This document shows positions 1-6,832 of a stretch of 31,184 nucleotides of DNA, in pieces. The first letter of the stretch is position 1. Each line of letters opens with the position of its first letter. Below the pieces are notes generated by a model, which searched no databases, had not been told where the DNA came from, and worked only from the letters and a program-made list of their open reading frames with translations. The stretch is from Cyclobacteriaceae bacterium (lineage in GTDB: Bacteria; Bacteroidota; Bacteroidia; Cytophagales; Cyclobacteriaceae): NCBI GenBank assembly GCA_021648745.1, contig JAKISE010000031.1, positions 1-31,184 of the forward strand, given 5' to 3'. The position numbers and the translations under genes were made by a program.

Positions 1-461
1 TGGATGCCGGTTATTTCAAGTGTAGTGGAGGTCTTGAGCTTGATTATGCGCTCCTCTTTAAGCTCATTATTAATAACAACAAGTTCAGTTTCAATCTCTT
101 TTTCAAATATTTTAAGCTCCAAAGGCTTCGCAATTACTACTGAAATTAAAACGGCTAACACAATTCTTGGCAAGGCCATAAAAAACTCATTTCGCTTATT
201 GCCCGTTTTGCGCATGCTCGATACTATAAACCGATCTAAGTTAAAGATCATTAAGCCCCAAACAATTCCAATAAGTGTAGAAGCGAAATAGCTATCCGTA
301 AATGTATAAATGGCATAGCCTGAGGCTAACATAGCAAACAGCCCAGTAAAGAAAATACTGGCACCAATACCTACATATTTACTGGTATCTGTGGGGCATT
401 TTTCGAGAAGTTGAGTATTACTACCGGAGCAATACCAAAAAAATTGTTTGAGATTGTTCAT
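1..461 (-). CDS. DUF4407 family membrane protein, N-terminal part (cut by window edge)
   Basis: Reading the minus strand from an ATG at 461 gives an open frame of 153 codons that runs off the left edge, so the C-terminus is missing. The protein starts MNNLKQFFWYCSGSN. It has two hydrophobic helices at about residues 30-50 and 58-78, then the motif NLDRFIVSSMRK, then a third helix at about 95-112 and a charged Glu/Lys-rich stretch likely to form a coiled coil. Two close N-terminal helices, a conserved NLDR motif and a long coiled coil before the last helix are the hallmarks of DUF4407 proteins. These are inner-membrane proteins of unknown function common in Bacteroidetes. I infer the family from pattern only; no function can be assigned. 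Confidence 0.8.
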   Translation of the reverse strand, partial: MNNLKQFFWYCSGSNTQLLEKCPTDTSKYVGIGASIFFTGLFAMLASGYAIYTFTDSYFASTLIGIVWGLMIFNLDRFIVSSMRKTGNKRNEFFMALPRIVLAVLISVVIAKPLELKIFEKEIETELVVINNELKEERIIKLKTSTTLEITGI

Positions 462-544
462 AACTATAAATTAATTGCCATTTGAGTTGAACATAATGTT
501 TTCTGGCAAAACCCTTGCCTCCAAAGGATGATGATAAGGAATAA

Positions 545-2209
545 TTATCTTCTTAAGATAGCAGGGAGCAGGTATTGTTCCATAATTTCATCTACTTGGA
601 GGTGCATATATGGCTGTCCATAAGCTGTTGCAGTTATTACAACCACAACATTCAAATCCTTAAAAATCATGATTTTATTCCCTCCATTTCCACTTGCGTA
701 AAAGGTTTCGTATGGGGTGTTTTTTACATTATACGCCTTATTCCATAGCAAGTATCCGTAAAACTCGTTATCCATTTTTGGAATCTCTAGTTGCTTTGTG
801 AGGCTTGATTTTATCCAAGATGCAGGAACTAGCTGTTGCTCATTATAAACGCCATTATTAAGGTATAATTGCCCATAGTGTGCATTGTCTAAGCTATTCA
901 TCTGAAATCCGCCAGCCGTATTTGGCACATTACTAGGGGTGTATTGCCATGTATAGTTGGTAATTCCTAAAGGTTGAAAGAGCTTAGCATCTGCATATTT
1001 CTCTAACCCGTTTGGAACAGATTTGTTAATAATGTCACCCAAAATAACAGCCCCAGCAGTAAAATAATCCCAGTCATTGCCTATCGTTTTGCTATTATCC
1101 ATGGGTAGGTCTAACCCGAATTTTACCCAATCAGAAGTTGGGTACATCTTTTCTTCATTGCCTGGTGAATCTGGGTTCATGTCTGAGCCTTCGATGCCAG
1201 AACTCATCGTTAATAAACTCTTAATGGATACCTTTTCTTTCGTCAGAGCATAGTTTTCGTACGTATTTAAATCATAAAAGTCAGCTAAGGTTTGGCTTTC
1301 ATCTTTTAGGAAGCCTTCTCCAATGGCAATTCCCATTATAGTAGAAGCCAAGGTTTTACCAACTGAACGAGTATCGTGCAAAGTGGTTCTGTCTGCTCCG
1401 TTAAAATATTGTTCAAGGAGTAGTTTGCCCTCTTTTATAATAACAACACTGGTGATATCCTTAAAATAGTTTTGGGCTATTTTTTTATTTAGTTGTCTAA
1501 TGATAGAGGTATCATAAACCGCATGTGATAACTCCCATTTATCTGTTGGTTGTATCTGTTGGATAGCTATTTGGGGTTCATTTACTTCTTTTTCAGCGGT
1601 GGATAGTGTTACTTCTCCCTGAGCAATTATTTCTCCCACTTTAAACTGATTATGTTCAATGTATGGCCGAACCTCAATTTTTAATTGATGACTATTACCA
1701 GAAAGAGCTTCTTGACCGCCTTCTTTTTTCATAAATTTTGCCCATAAAAAGCGTCCCCAATGATCTGGATTATTTTTGTTTACTAAAGGAATACCATAGG
1801 CAGTTGCCGAATTTTTATAGTCGCAGGAACCAGCCCCAGTTTGAAGGTTGTATTTATAAATTTCGGTGTTATCAACGAAAAAAGTTAATTGAAAATTCCC
1901 CTTAGCACATAACTCTCTAACGGGTAAATCTGGCTCTAATTGATGGAGATAATAGGTTAATGTTTTGCCTAAAAACATTCTAAACGCAAAATTAGAAGTG
2001 TTTGAAAGTACTAGGTGATTTTTAAAATCCTTTTCAGAAAAACTATCGATTGGTATCCAGTCGTTCATAAAGAGGATTTCACCTATGTTATTTTTATGCA
2101 CTTCGTTTACCATTTCTCCTTCATTCAATATTAAAGGAGGTTCCTCCTTACATGATATTAGAAGGAAGAAGAAAGCAACGAAGATTAGTTTATAGGGTTG
2201 GTTCATCAT
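545..2209 (-). CDS. Beta-lactamase-family serine hydrolase lipoprotein
   Basis: This 554-residue protein begins with a hydrophobic signal and a lipobox (LISC, Cys20), so it should be a lipoprotein on the cell surface or in the periplasm. Residues about 25-220 are a poorly conserved N-terminal region I do not recognise. The C-terminal half, from about 235, is a class C beta-lactamase / penicillin-binding-protein-like domain. The SxxK nucleophile motif is S282-V-G-K285, the second motif is at Tyr382 (Y-F-T rather than the usual Y-x-N), and a GGN motif at 509-511 takes the place of the KTG/HxG box. Such enzymes are usually esterases, DD-peptidases or amide hydrolases; substrate cannot be told here. 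Two adjacent Met codons (2209 and 2206) could start it. It is monocistronic by layout. True antibiotic resistance is unlikely for this lineage of the family. Confidence 0.85.
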   Translation of the reverse strand: MMNQPYKLIFVAFFFLLISCKEEPPLILNEGEMVNEVHKNNIGEILFMNDWIPIDSFSEKDFKNHLVLSNTSNFAFRMFLGKTLTYYLHQLEPDLPVRELCAKGNFQLTFFVDNTEIYKYNLQTGAGSCDYKNSATAYGIPLVNKNNPDHWGRFLWAKFMKKEGGQEALSGNSHQLKIEVRPYIEHNQFKVGEIIAQGEVTLSTAEKEVNEPQIAIQQIQPTDKWELSHAVYDTSIIRQLNKKIAQNYFKDITSVVIIKEGKLLLEQYFNGADRTTLHDTRSVGKTLASTIMGIAIGEGFLKDESQTLADFYDLNTYENYALTKEKVSIKSLLTMSSGIEGSDMNPDSPGNEEKMYPTSDWVKFGLDLPMDNSKTIGNDWDYFTAGAVILGDIINKSVPNGLEKYADAKLFQPLGITNYTWQYTPSNVPNTAGGFQMNSLDNAHYGQLYLNNGVYNEQQLVPASWIKSSLTKQLEIPKMDNEFYGYLLWNKAYNVKNTPYETFYASGNGGNKIMIFKDLNVVVVITATAYGQPYMHLQVDEIMEQYLLPAILRR

Positions 2210-2339
2210 TGGGCATAGGCATTCAAGTTAAACAGCAAACCCTAAATCAAATAGCATACCAATGTCCCTAATGCTCCAAAACGATATAAAGTGAGTTTTG
2301 GCTGTACGAAAACGCACAACTAGCTGTTCGTAAAATGAA

Positions 2340-3083
2340 CTATTTCCTTTTTTTAAGGATACCTATTTCTTTAGGAGAGAGAGAACGCCATTTGCCACGA
2401 GGCAGATCTTTTTTTGTGAGACCTGCAAATACAACACGGTCGAGGTGTTTTACTTCATACTCAAAGTGCTCAAATATTCTTCTAACAATGCGATTTCTAC
2501 CGAGGTGTATTTCCACCCCAATTTCTAAACCCGAAGCTGAAGTATAAGCAATATCATCTAAAACAACAGGGCCATCGTCTAGCGTAAAACCAGCTTTTAT
2601 TGATTCAAAGTCTTTCTTGGTTAAAGGTTTATCCAATGTGGCTTTGTAAATTTTTTTTACATTGTGCGAGGGGTGACTTAAAATCTTTGTTAGATCACCA
2701 TCATTGGTTAATAGAAGCAGCCCGGTGGTATTTCTATCCAATCTTCCTACCGGAAAAATTCGTTCATCACCTGCCGTTTTAACCAAATCCATCACAGTTC
2801 TCCTGTTCTGAGGATCGTTTGTGGTCGTGATAAAATCTCTAGGCTTATTTAGTAGCACATATACTAATTTCTCCCCCTGTAGTTGCTTGCCGTTATACAC
2901 TACCTTATCGTTTGGGAACACTTTATGTCCCATTTCGGTTATGAGATTACCATTTATTTTTATTTTGCCATCAGCAATGAGGTTATCGGCCTCTCTTCGA
3001 GAGCAAACTCCAGCATTTGCAATAAATTTATTTAACCGCGTTCCTTTGGGTTCTTCTTGTGGAGAGATTGGTGCTTTTGCCAT
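2340..3083 (-). CDS. rluB: 23S rRNA pseudouridine synthase, RsuA/RluB family
   Basis: The 247-residue protein has an S4 RNA-binding domain at about 15-60 (TRLNKFIANAGVCSRREAD), followed by the pseudouridine synthase fold. The catalytic motif GRLDRNTTGLLLLTNDG is at 113-129, with Asp116 as the expected nucleophile, and the family's RQIRR-like box appears as GRNRIVRR at 195-202. Length and order match RsuA/RluB/RluE/RluF enzymes, which isomerise uridines in rRNA. The gene lies just downstream of scpB on the same strand. Neighbouring scpB and rluB is a widespread arrangement, which favours RluB over the relatives. A TAnnTTTG box sits only 5 bases before the ATG, so any transcript from it would be nearly leaderless. 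Confidence 0.9.
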   Translation of the reverse strand: MAKAPISPQEEPKGTRLNKFIANAGVCSRREADNLIADGKIKINGNLITEMGHKVFPNDKVVYNGKQLQGEKLVYVLLNKPRDFITTTNDPQNRRTVMDLVKTAGDERIFPVGRLDRNTTGLLLLTNDGDLTKILSHPSHNVKKIYKATLDKPLTKKDFESIKAGFTLDDGPVVLDDIAYTSASGLEIGVEIHLGRNRIVRRIFEHFEYEVKHLDRVVFAGLTKKDLPRGKWRSLSPKEIGILKKRK

Positions 3084-3087
3084 GATG

Positions 3088-3095
3088 CAAAGATA
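3088..3095 (-). promoter_or_regulatory. Possible -7 promoter box before rluB
   Basis: On the minus strand the bases read TATCTTTG, an exact match to the Bacteroidetes -7 consensus TAnnTTTG. The start codon of rluB follows after only 4 bases, so initiation here would give a leaderless or almost leaderless mRNA. No convincing -33 TTTG is seen at the usual distance, so this may be chance. Confidence 0.3.
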
Positions 3096-3104
3096 TAGAA
3101 GACG

Positions 3105-3131
3105 GAAGTCAGAAGCTAGAAGCTAGAAGAT
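3105..3131. repeat. Short tandem repeat of AGAAGCT
   Basis: The 97-bp gap between scpB and rluB holds two perfect copies of the 7-mer AGAAGCT (3111-3117, 3118-3124) flanked by partial copies. The rest of the gap is low-complexity sequence rich in AACTTC/TTTGAA. It probably arose by slippage; I see no gene in it. Confidence 0.45.
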
Positions 3132-3179
3132 TCAAGTTTTTCAACTCCGAACTTCAAACTCATAACTTTGAACTTTCTA

Positions 3180-3740
3180 TTACTCTTTTTCTTCTCCTAT
3201 TTCGTTATCAATGCGAGCAAAATCTTTAGGTGTGGGTAGCTCTGCAATATCGTTAATTCCAAAATAATCCATAAACTGGCTCGAAGTGCCATATAGAATT
3301 GGGCGACCGATGGTTTCTGCCTTTCCTTTAATTTCTATAAGTCCTTTATCTAATAATCGGTTTACAGAATAATCACAGTTTACGCCCCGTATTTGTTCCA
3401 TATCTAACCGAGTAACTGGCTGTTTATAAGCAATTATTGAAAGGGTTTCTAAGGCCGAAGTAGAAAGCCTTCTTTTAGATTGCTGCTTGAGCATAATGCC
3501 AATACTGGCTTGATAAGCAGGTTTGGTTAAAAATTGATACCCTCCTCCAGACCTGATTAATTCAAAAGAAAATTGATCTTGCTTAAACTTTTCTTCAATG
3601 CCAATTATAGCACTTGCAACATCTTTTGCAGGCACTTCGGCTTCAAACATTTCTGTTAAGCAGTTTTTTATTTCTGCTTCCTTCAAAGGAGAAGGCGCGC
3701 AAAATATGAGCGCTTCAATATGATTTTGAAGGAAATTCAA
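3180..3740 (-). CDS. scpB: Segregation and condensation protein ScpB
   Basis: The 186-residue product has the two winged-helix domains of ScpB. The N-terminal one starts with LQNHIEALIFCAPSPLKEAE, and the second holds the family signature LSIIAYKQPVTRLDMEQIRG followed by NRLLDKGLIEIKGKAETIGRP. ScpB binds ScpA and the SMC ATPase to form bacterial condensin, which compacts and separates the chromosome; scpA is not in the window. The start is a TTG placed directly after the stop codon of the upstream dksA-like gene, in the same frame. An in-frame stop therefore excludes any earlier start, and the next Met is too far inside the conserved domain. The zero-base spacing implies one operon with tight coupling. 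Confidence 0.92.
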   Translation of the reverse strand: MNFLQNHIEALIFCAPSPLKEAEIKNCLTEMFEAEVPAKDVASAIIGIEEKFKQDQFSFELIRSGGGYQFLTKPAYQASIGIMLKQQSKRRLSTSALETLSIIAYKQPVTRLDMEQIRGVNCDYSVNRLLDKGLIEIKGKAETIGRPILYGTSSQFMDYFGINDIAELPTPKDFARIDNEIGEEKE

Positions 3741-4130
3741 TTATTTCTTTTCGTTTAGCTTAGCATCAATTGAAAGTGTAGTATGAGGTACAGCTCTTAA
3801 CCTTTCTTTCGAAATTAGCTTCCCGCTTTCTCTACAAATGCCATAAGTGCCGTTTTTTATTCGAATCCGGGCATTTTCAAGGCTGCCAATAAATTTTTGT
3901 TGGCGGGCAGCCAACTGATTCAAATTTTCTTTCTCAGCTGTATCCGCCCCATCTTCTAAAACTTTAGAAGTAGCAGCAGTAGCATCGGTTCCTGAATCTC
4001 CACTTTTACTTAATGAACTTTTAAGAATCTTTAATTCGTTTTCTGCTGCTTCAATTTTAGAGTTGATTAACTCTTCAAATTCTTTTAACTCAACATCTGA
4101 ATACCTAGTTTTTGCTTCGTTCTTACCCAT
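3741..4130 (-). CDS. TraR/DksA-type regulator lacking most zinc-finger cysteines
   Basis: The likely start is the ATG at 4130 (129 residues, MGKNEAKTRYSD). The frame stays open upstream to 4187, but that stretch is not family-like. The N-terminal two-thirds is a charged coiled-coil hairpin. The C-terminus has the DksA/TraR signature as YGICRESGKLISKERLRAVP. In classical DksA four cysteines bind zinc; here only the first remains, the second is Ser, and the later pair is absent. This cysteine-poor form is common in Bacteroidetes. Such proteins enter the RNA polymerase secondary channel and modulate initiation, often together with ppGpp; for this one that role is inferred. It is first in the cluster with scpB and rluB. 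Confidence 0.85.
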   Translation of the reverse strand: MGKNEAKTRYSDVELKEFEELINSKIEAAENELKILKSSLSKSGDSGTDATAATSKVLEDGADTAEKENLNQLAARQQKFIGSLENARIRIKNGTYGICRESGKLISKERLRAVPHTTLSIDAKLNEKK

Positions 4131-4284
4131 AATCGCAAATTTAAATTTAAAAAAGTTAGCTATGGCAAATTTGTTAGGTGCCAACAACTATTTATGATGC
4201 GAAGAAAATCACTTCGAGTCACATATCAAAGTAACCTATTTTTTTTGTTTATTTACTAGTCTAAAAAATTATCTATACTCTTTT

Positions 4285-5337
4285 ATGAAAGCATATCTAA
4301 GAATTGTTCCCATTTTAATTGTTTCTATTCTATTTACTTCTTGTATAAAAGACGAAAAAACGGAACAAATAGTTGAGAGTAAAGCAGAAAAATCTAATAA
4401 AGTTGGCTCTATCACATTAGTAATACATGGAGGAGCGGGTACTATTTTAAAGAAAAACATGACTCCTGAGAAGGAACAAGCGTACCGCAAAAAATTGGAT
4501 GAAGCTTTACAAACAGGATATGCAATTTTGGAAGAGGGAGGAACAAGTATGAGTGCAGTAGTTGCAGCCATCCAAGTAATGGAGGAGTCTCCACTTTTCA
4601 ATTCTGGTATTGGCGCAGTATATACGCACGAAGGCAGAAATGAACTGGATGCCTCTGTAATGGATGGCAATACGGGCAAGGCAGGTGCTGTTGCAGGTGT
4701 TACTACTATTAAAAGCCCAATTAGGGCTGCATTGGAGGTTATGAACAACTCGCCTCACGTAATGATGGCTGGGCCAGGTGCAGAAACATTTGCAGAAGAA
4801 CAAGGATTGGAAATGGTAGACAATTCTTATTTTGGCACAGAACGCAGAAAAAAAGCCTTAGAAAAAGCACTTGAAAAGGAAGCAGATAAAACAAGTGACT
4901 TATTGCAATACCAAGATTGGAAATATGGAACCGTAGGTGCAGTAGCTTTAGATAAAGACGGCAATTTGGCCGCAGGCACTTCCACTGGAGGGATGACCAA
5001 TAAACGATATGGAAGAATTGGCGATTCTCCAATTATTGGAGCAGGAACTTTTGCAGAAAATATTAGTTGTGGGGTATCCGCTACTGGGCATGGAGAATAT
5101 TTTATTAGAAATGCTGTTGCTTACGACATTGCTGCTCGAATGAAGTATTTGAATATTTCAGTAGAAGAATCAGCGAAAGAAGTAATTCAGAAAAAACTAG
5201 TAGATAAAGGTGGATCAGGAGGGGTAATTTGTCTTGACAGAAGCGGTAATATAGCTATGGAATTTAATACGCTAGGTATGTATCGCGGTTATATGCAAAA
5301 TGGTGAGGCTCATGTTTTTATTTATAAAAATGAGTAA
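4285..5337 (+). CDS. Isoaspartyl peptidase / L-asparaginase, lipoprotein form
   Basis: The 350-residue protein carries a lipoprotein signal ending in TSC (Cys20), so it is likely exported and lipid-anchored. The mature part is an N-terminal nucleophile hydrolase of the plant-type asparaginase family. It has the HGGAG motif at 48-52, the alpha/beta junction GTVGAVALDKDGNLAAGTST with Thr216 as the autocleavage-generated nucleophile, and a GGVICLDRSGN block at 312-322. The precursor should cut itself before Thr216 into two subunits. These enzymes remove isoaspartyl dipeptides and hydrolyse asparagine. The signal-bearing form is frequent in Bacteroidetes, where it may feed on or repair exported peptides (inference). 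It starts about 150 bases from the divergent dksA-like gene, with no clear promoter box seen. Confidence 0.92.
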   Translation: MKAYLRIVPILIVSILFTSCIKDEKTEQIVESKAEKSNKVGSITLVIHGGAGTILKKNMTPEKEQAYRKKLDEALQTGYAILEEGGTSMSAVVAAIQVMEESPLFNSGIGAVYTHEGRNELDASVMDGNTGKAGAVAGVTTIKSPIRAALEVMNNSPHVMMAGPGAETFAEEQGLEMVDNSYFGTERRKKALEKALEKEADKTSDLLQYQDWKYGTVGAVALDKDGNLAAGTSTGGMTNKRYGRIGDSPIIGAGTFAENISCGVSATGHGEYFIRNAVAYDIAARMKYLNISVEESAKEVIQKKLVDKGGSGGVICLDRSGNIAMEFNTLGMYRGYMQNGEAHVFIYKNE

Positions 5338-5363
5338 ATGTTTTTTTGTATTTTGAGAGTGGG

Positions 5364-6629
5364 CTAGACTTGCCTTTCAAGCTTAAACGATATTTTTGTC
5401 TTTTCACCATTTCGAAGCACTGTCATTCGAACAGATTTGCTTGCTTTTGCATTAATAAAGCCCAAGACATCATCTAACCTAAGACCTTTTGTGTAATGTC
5501 CGTTTACAATTAATATTTCATCTCCAGCTTTAATGCCTGCTCGTTCTGCTGAACAACCTTTGCGAACTTCAACAATTTCATAATTGTCTAGCTTCATTCC
5601 TGTCGCTTTAACAACAAGCCCACTTAAGTTATATTCGAAGGGTTTTTTATAAGATTTATTTTTTTTGAGGTATAATTTTTCATGAACGTAGTCGAAAACC
5701 ACCGTAAACCTGGAAAGCATTCCTCCACCTATTGTGCCATTTCTTAACGATTTGGCATTATTTGTTTCATAACTTAACGAGTCCGGAAAGGTGGTAATTA
5801 CTTCTTTAAAAGAATATGGGGGTATTGAAAACTCACTTATACGAGATATATAACCAAATAGCTCTCCTCCAAGCCCCCTACCTAAATGACTATAAATGGA
5901 CGGCTTAGGGATGTAATAGTTAGAATCCGTAGTCGCATCAATAAGAAAGGAATGGCTTGCTCCAGTATCAACCATAAATTTTCCCTTAAAAACGTCAAAA
6001 TTTTTAAGAGTAAAGTTGGCGAATAGATATGGTTTCGTATCTATTATGCTCAAATCATAAGATTTAAATCTTCTTTTTACTTTGTAATAATCAGGGTTGT
6101 TAAAAGTTACAGTTTTTGCAGAATAATTAATTTCAATAACAAAACGACTAAACAATTCGTATCCTAATACTCCATGAACACTAGACCCTAGGTAGTTTTT
6201 TAATTGTAGTAAGTCCTTTTCAAGTACAATAAGAGCGTGTCCTCTGCCAATGATATCGCTAATTTCAAGCGTAACATTATTGGTCACATAGGCATCAATT
6301 GACTTTTCGCCCCCTACGCCAGGAATAGTAATTTTTCTGGAATACGTGAGGTTAAGTAAATCAGTAAATGTTTTCTCAGTAAGTACCGTAGTTCTTACAC
6401 CCGTATCTAAAATAAATTTGAGAGGGATAGCATTATTTAAAAGCACTTTAATAACAATAAGGTTATTATTTAGCTCAAATGGAACACTTAACTTATGAAC
6501 TCCCTCAGGCAGGACAAACCCAAGTTTAAATGTTTTTGTAGTATCTTTTGGAACTGCGGTTAGGCATACGCCCGACTGCCAACTTAGCAAAAGCAGTAGT
6601 AGAATCTTCCAAAAGATTTTTTTATTCAT
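5364..6629 (-). CDS. Secreted retropepsin-like aspartic protease with PDZ domain
   Basis: The 421-residue protein has an N-terminal signal peptide (hydrophobic residues 5-22). Two retropepsin-like repeats follow, each with a catalytic DTG: ILDTG at 73-77 and MVDTG at 219-223, each followed by a hydrophobic block and a later glycine-rich strand. A PDZ domain occupies about 335-418, recognisable from LSGLVVKAT and the carboxylate-binding region ending in AGIKAGDEILIVNG. Double aspartic domain plus PDZ is a recurring Bacteroidetes architecture, annotated as 'aspartyl protease family protein'. Its substrates are unknown. Both catalytic Asp residues are present, so it may work as a single-chain pseudodimer. 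The gene converges with the asparaginase gene, 26 bases apart, and is divergent from the cbb3 operon. Confidence 0.88.
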   Translation of the reverse strand: MNKKIFWKILLLLLLSWQSGVCLTAVPKDTTKTFKLGFVLPEGVHKLSVPFELNNNLIVIKVLLNNAIPLKFILDTGVRTTVLTEKTFTDLLNLTYSRKITIPGVGGEKSIDAYVTNNVTLEISDIIGRGHALIVLEKDLLQLKNYLGSSVHGVLGYELFSRFVIEINYSAKTVTFNNPDYYKVKRRFKSYDLSIIDTKPYLFANFTLKNFDVFKGKFMVDTGASHSFLIDATTDSNYYIPKPSIYSHLGRGLGGELFGYISRISEFSIPPYSFKEVITTFPDSLSYETNNAKSLRNGTIGGGMLSRFTVVFDYVHEKLYLKKNKSYKKPFEYNLSGLVVKATGMKLDNYEIVEVRKGCSAERAGIKAGDEILIVNGHYTKGLRLDDVLGFINAKASKSVRMTVLRNGEKTKISFKLERQV

Positions 6630-6750
6630 TAATTTAAATAATTGCTAAAAAGTTAAGAATTCAGATTAAAAATTAATAATTTCAAGCATTGAATTATGAA
6701 ACGGTAAACTTAGAATAGAAGTTTTTAAATTGCATTCTTCTAAAGAAGTA

Positions 6751-6762
6751 TGACATGGGTCA
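6751..6762. promoter_or_regulatory. Dyad TGACATGGGTCA, candidate operator of the cbb3 operon
   Basis: TGAC-ATGG-GTCA is a perfect 4-bp dyad with a 4-base spacer, just upstream of the -33 element of the cbb3 operon. Half-sites of this size and spacing resemble binding sites of CRP/FNR-type regulators, which control cbb3 oxidases in other bacteria. It does not match the classical FNR box TTGATnnnnATCAA, so assignment to an oxygen regulator is only inference. Confidence 0.4.
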
Positions 6763-6765
6763 GTT

Positions 6766-6793
6766 TTTGACAATATTATAAATTTTATTTTTG
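6766..6793 (+). promoter_or_regulatory. Probable promoter of the cbb3 operon
   Basis: TTTG at 6766-6769 and TATTTTTG (TAnnTTTG) at 6786-6793, 16 bases apart, resemble the Bacteroidetes -33/-7 pair, with spacing slightly short. The predicted start leaves a leader of about 35 bases before the ccoNO ATG at 6833. Confidence 0.5.
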
Positions 6794-6832
6794 CCCCTTG
6801 AACTTAATACAGTAAATCTATAAAATAAACTT

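Noticed and set aside
4..291. A 95-codon plus-strand reading frame at the left edge
   Set aside because: The minus strand encodes the DUF4407 protein with membrane helices and the NLDR motif; the plus-strand frame is its shadow.
6751..6770. Classical FNR box before ccoNO
   Set aside because: The dyad reads TGACatggGTCA and not TTGATnnnnATCAA; only a general CRP/FNR-like form can be claimed.
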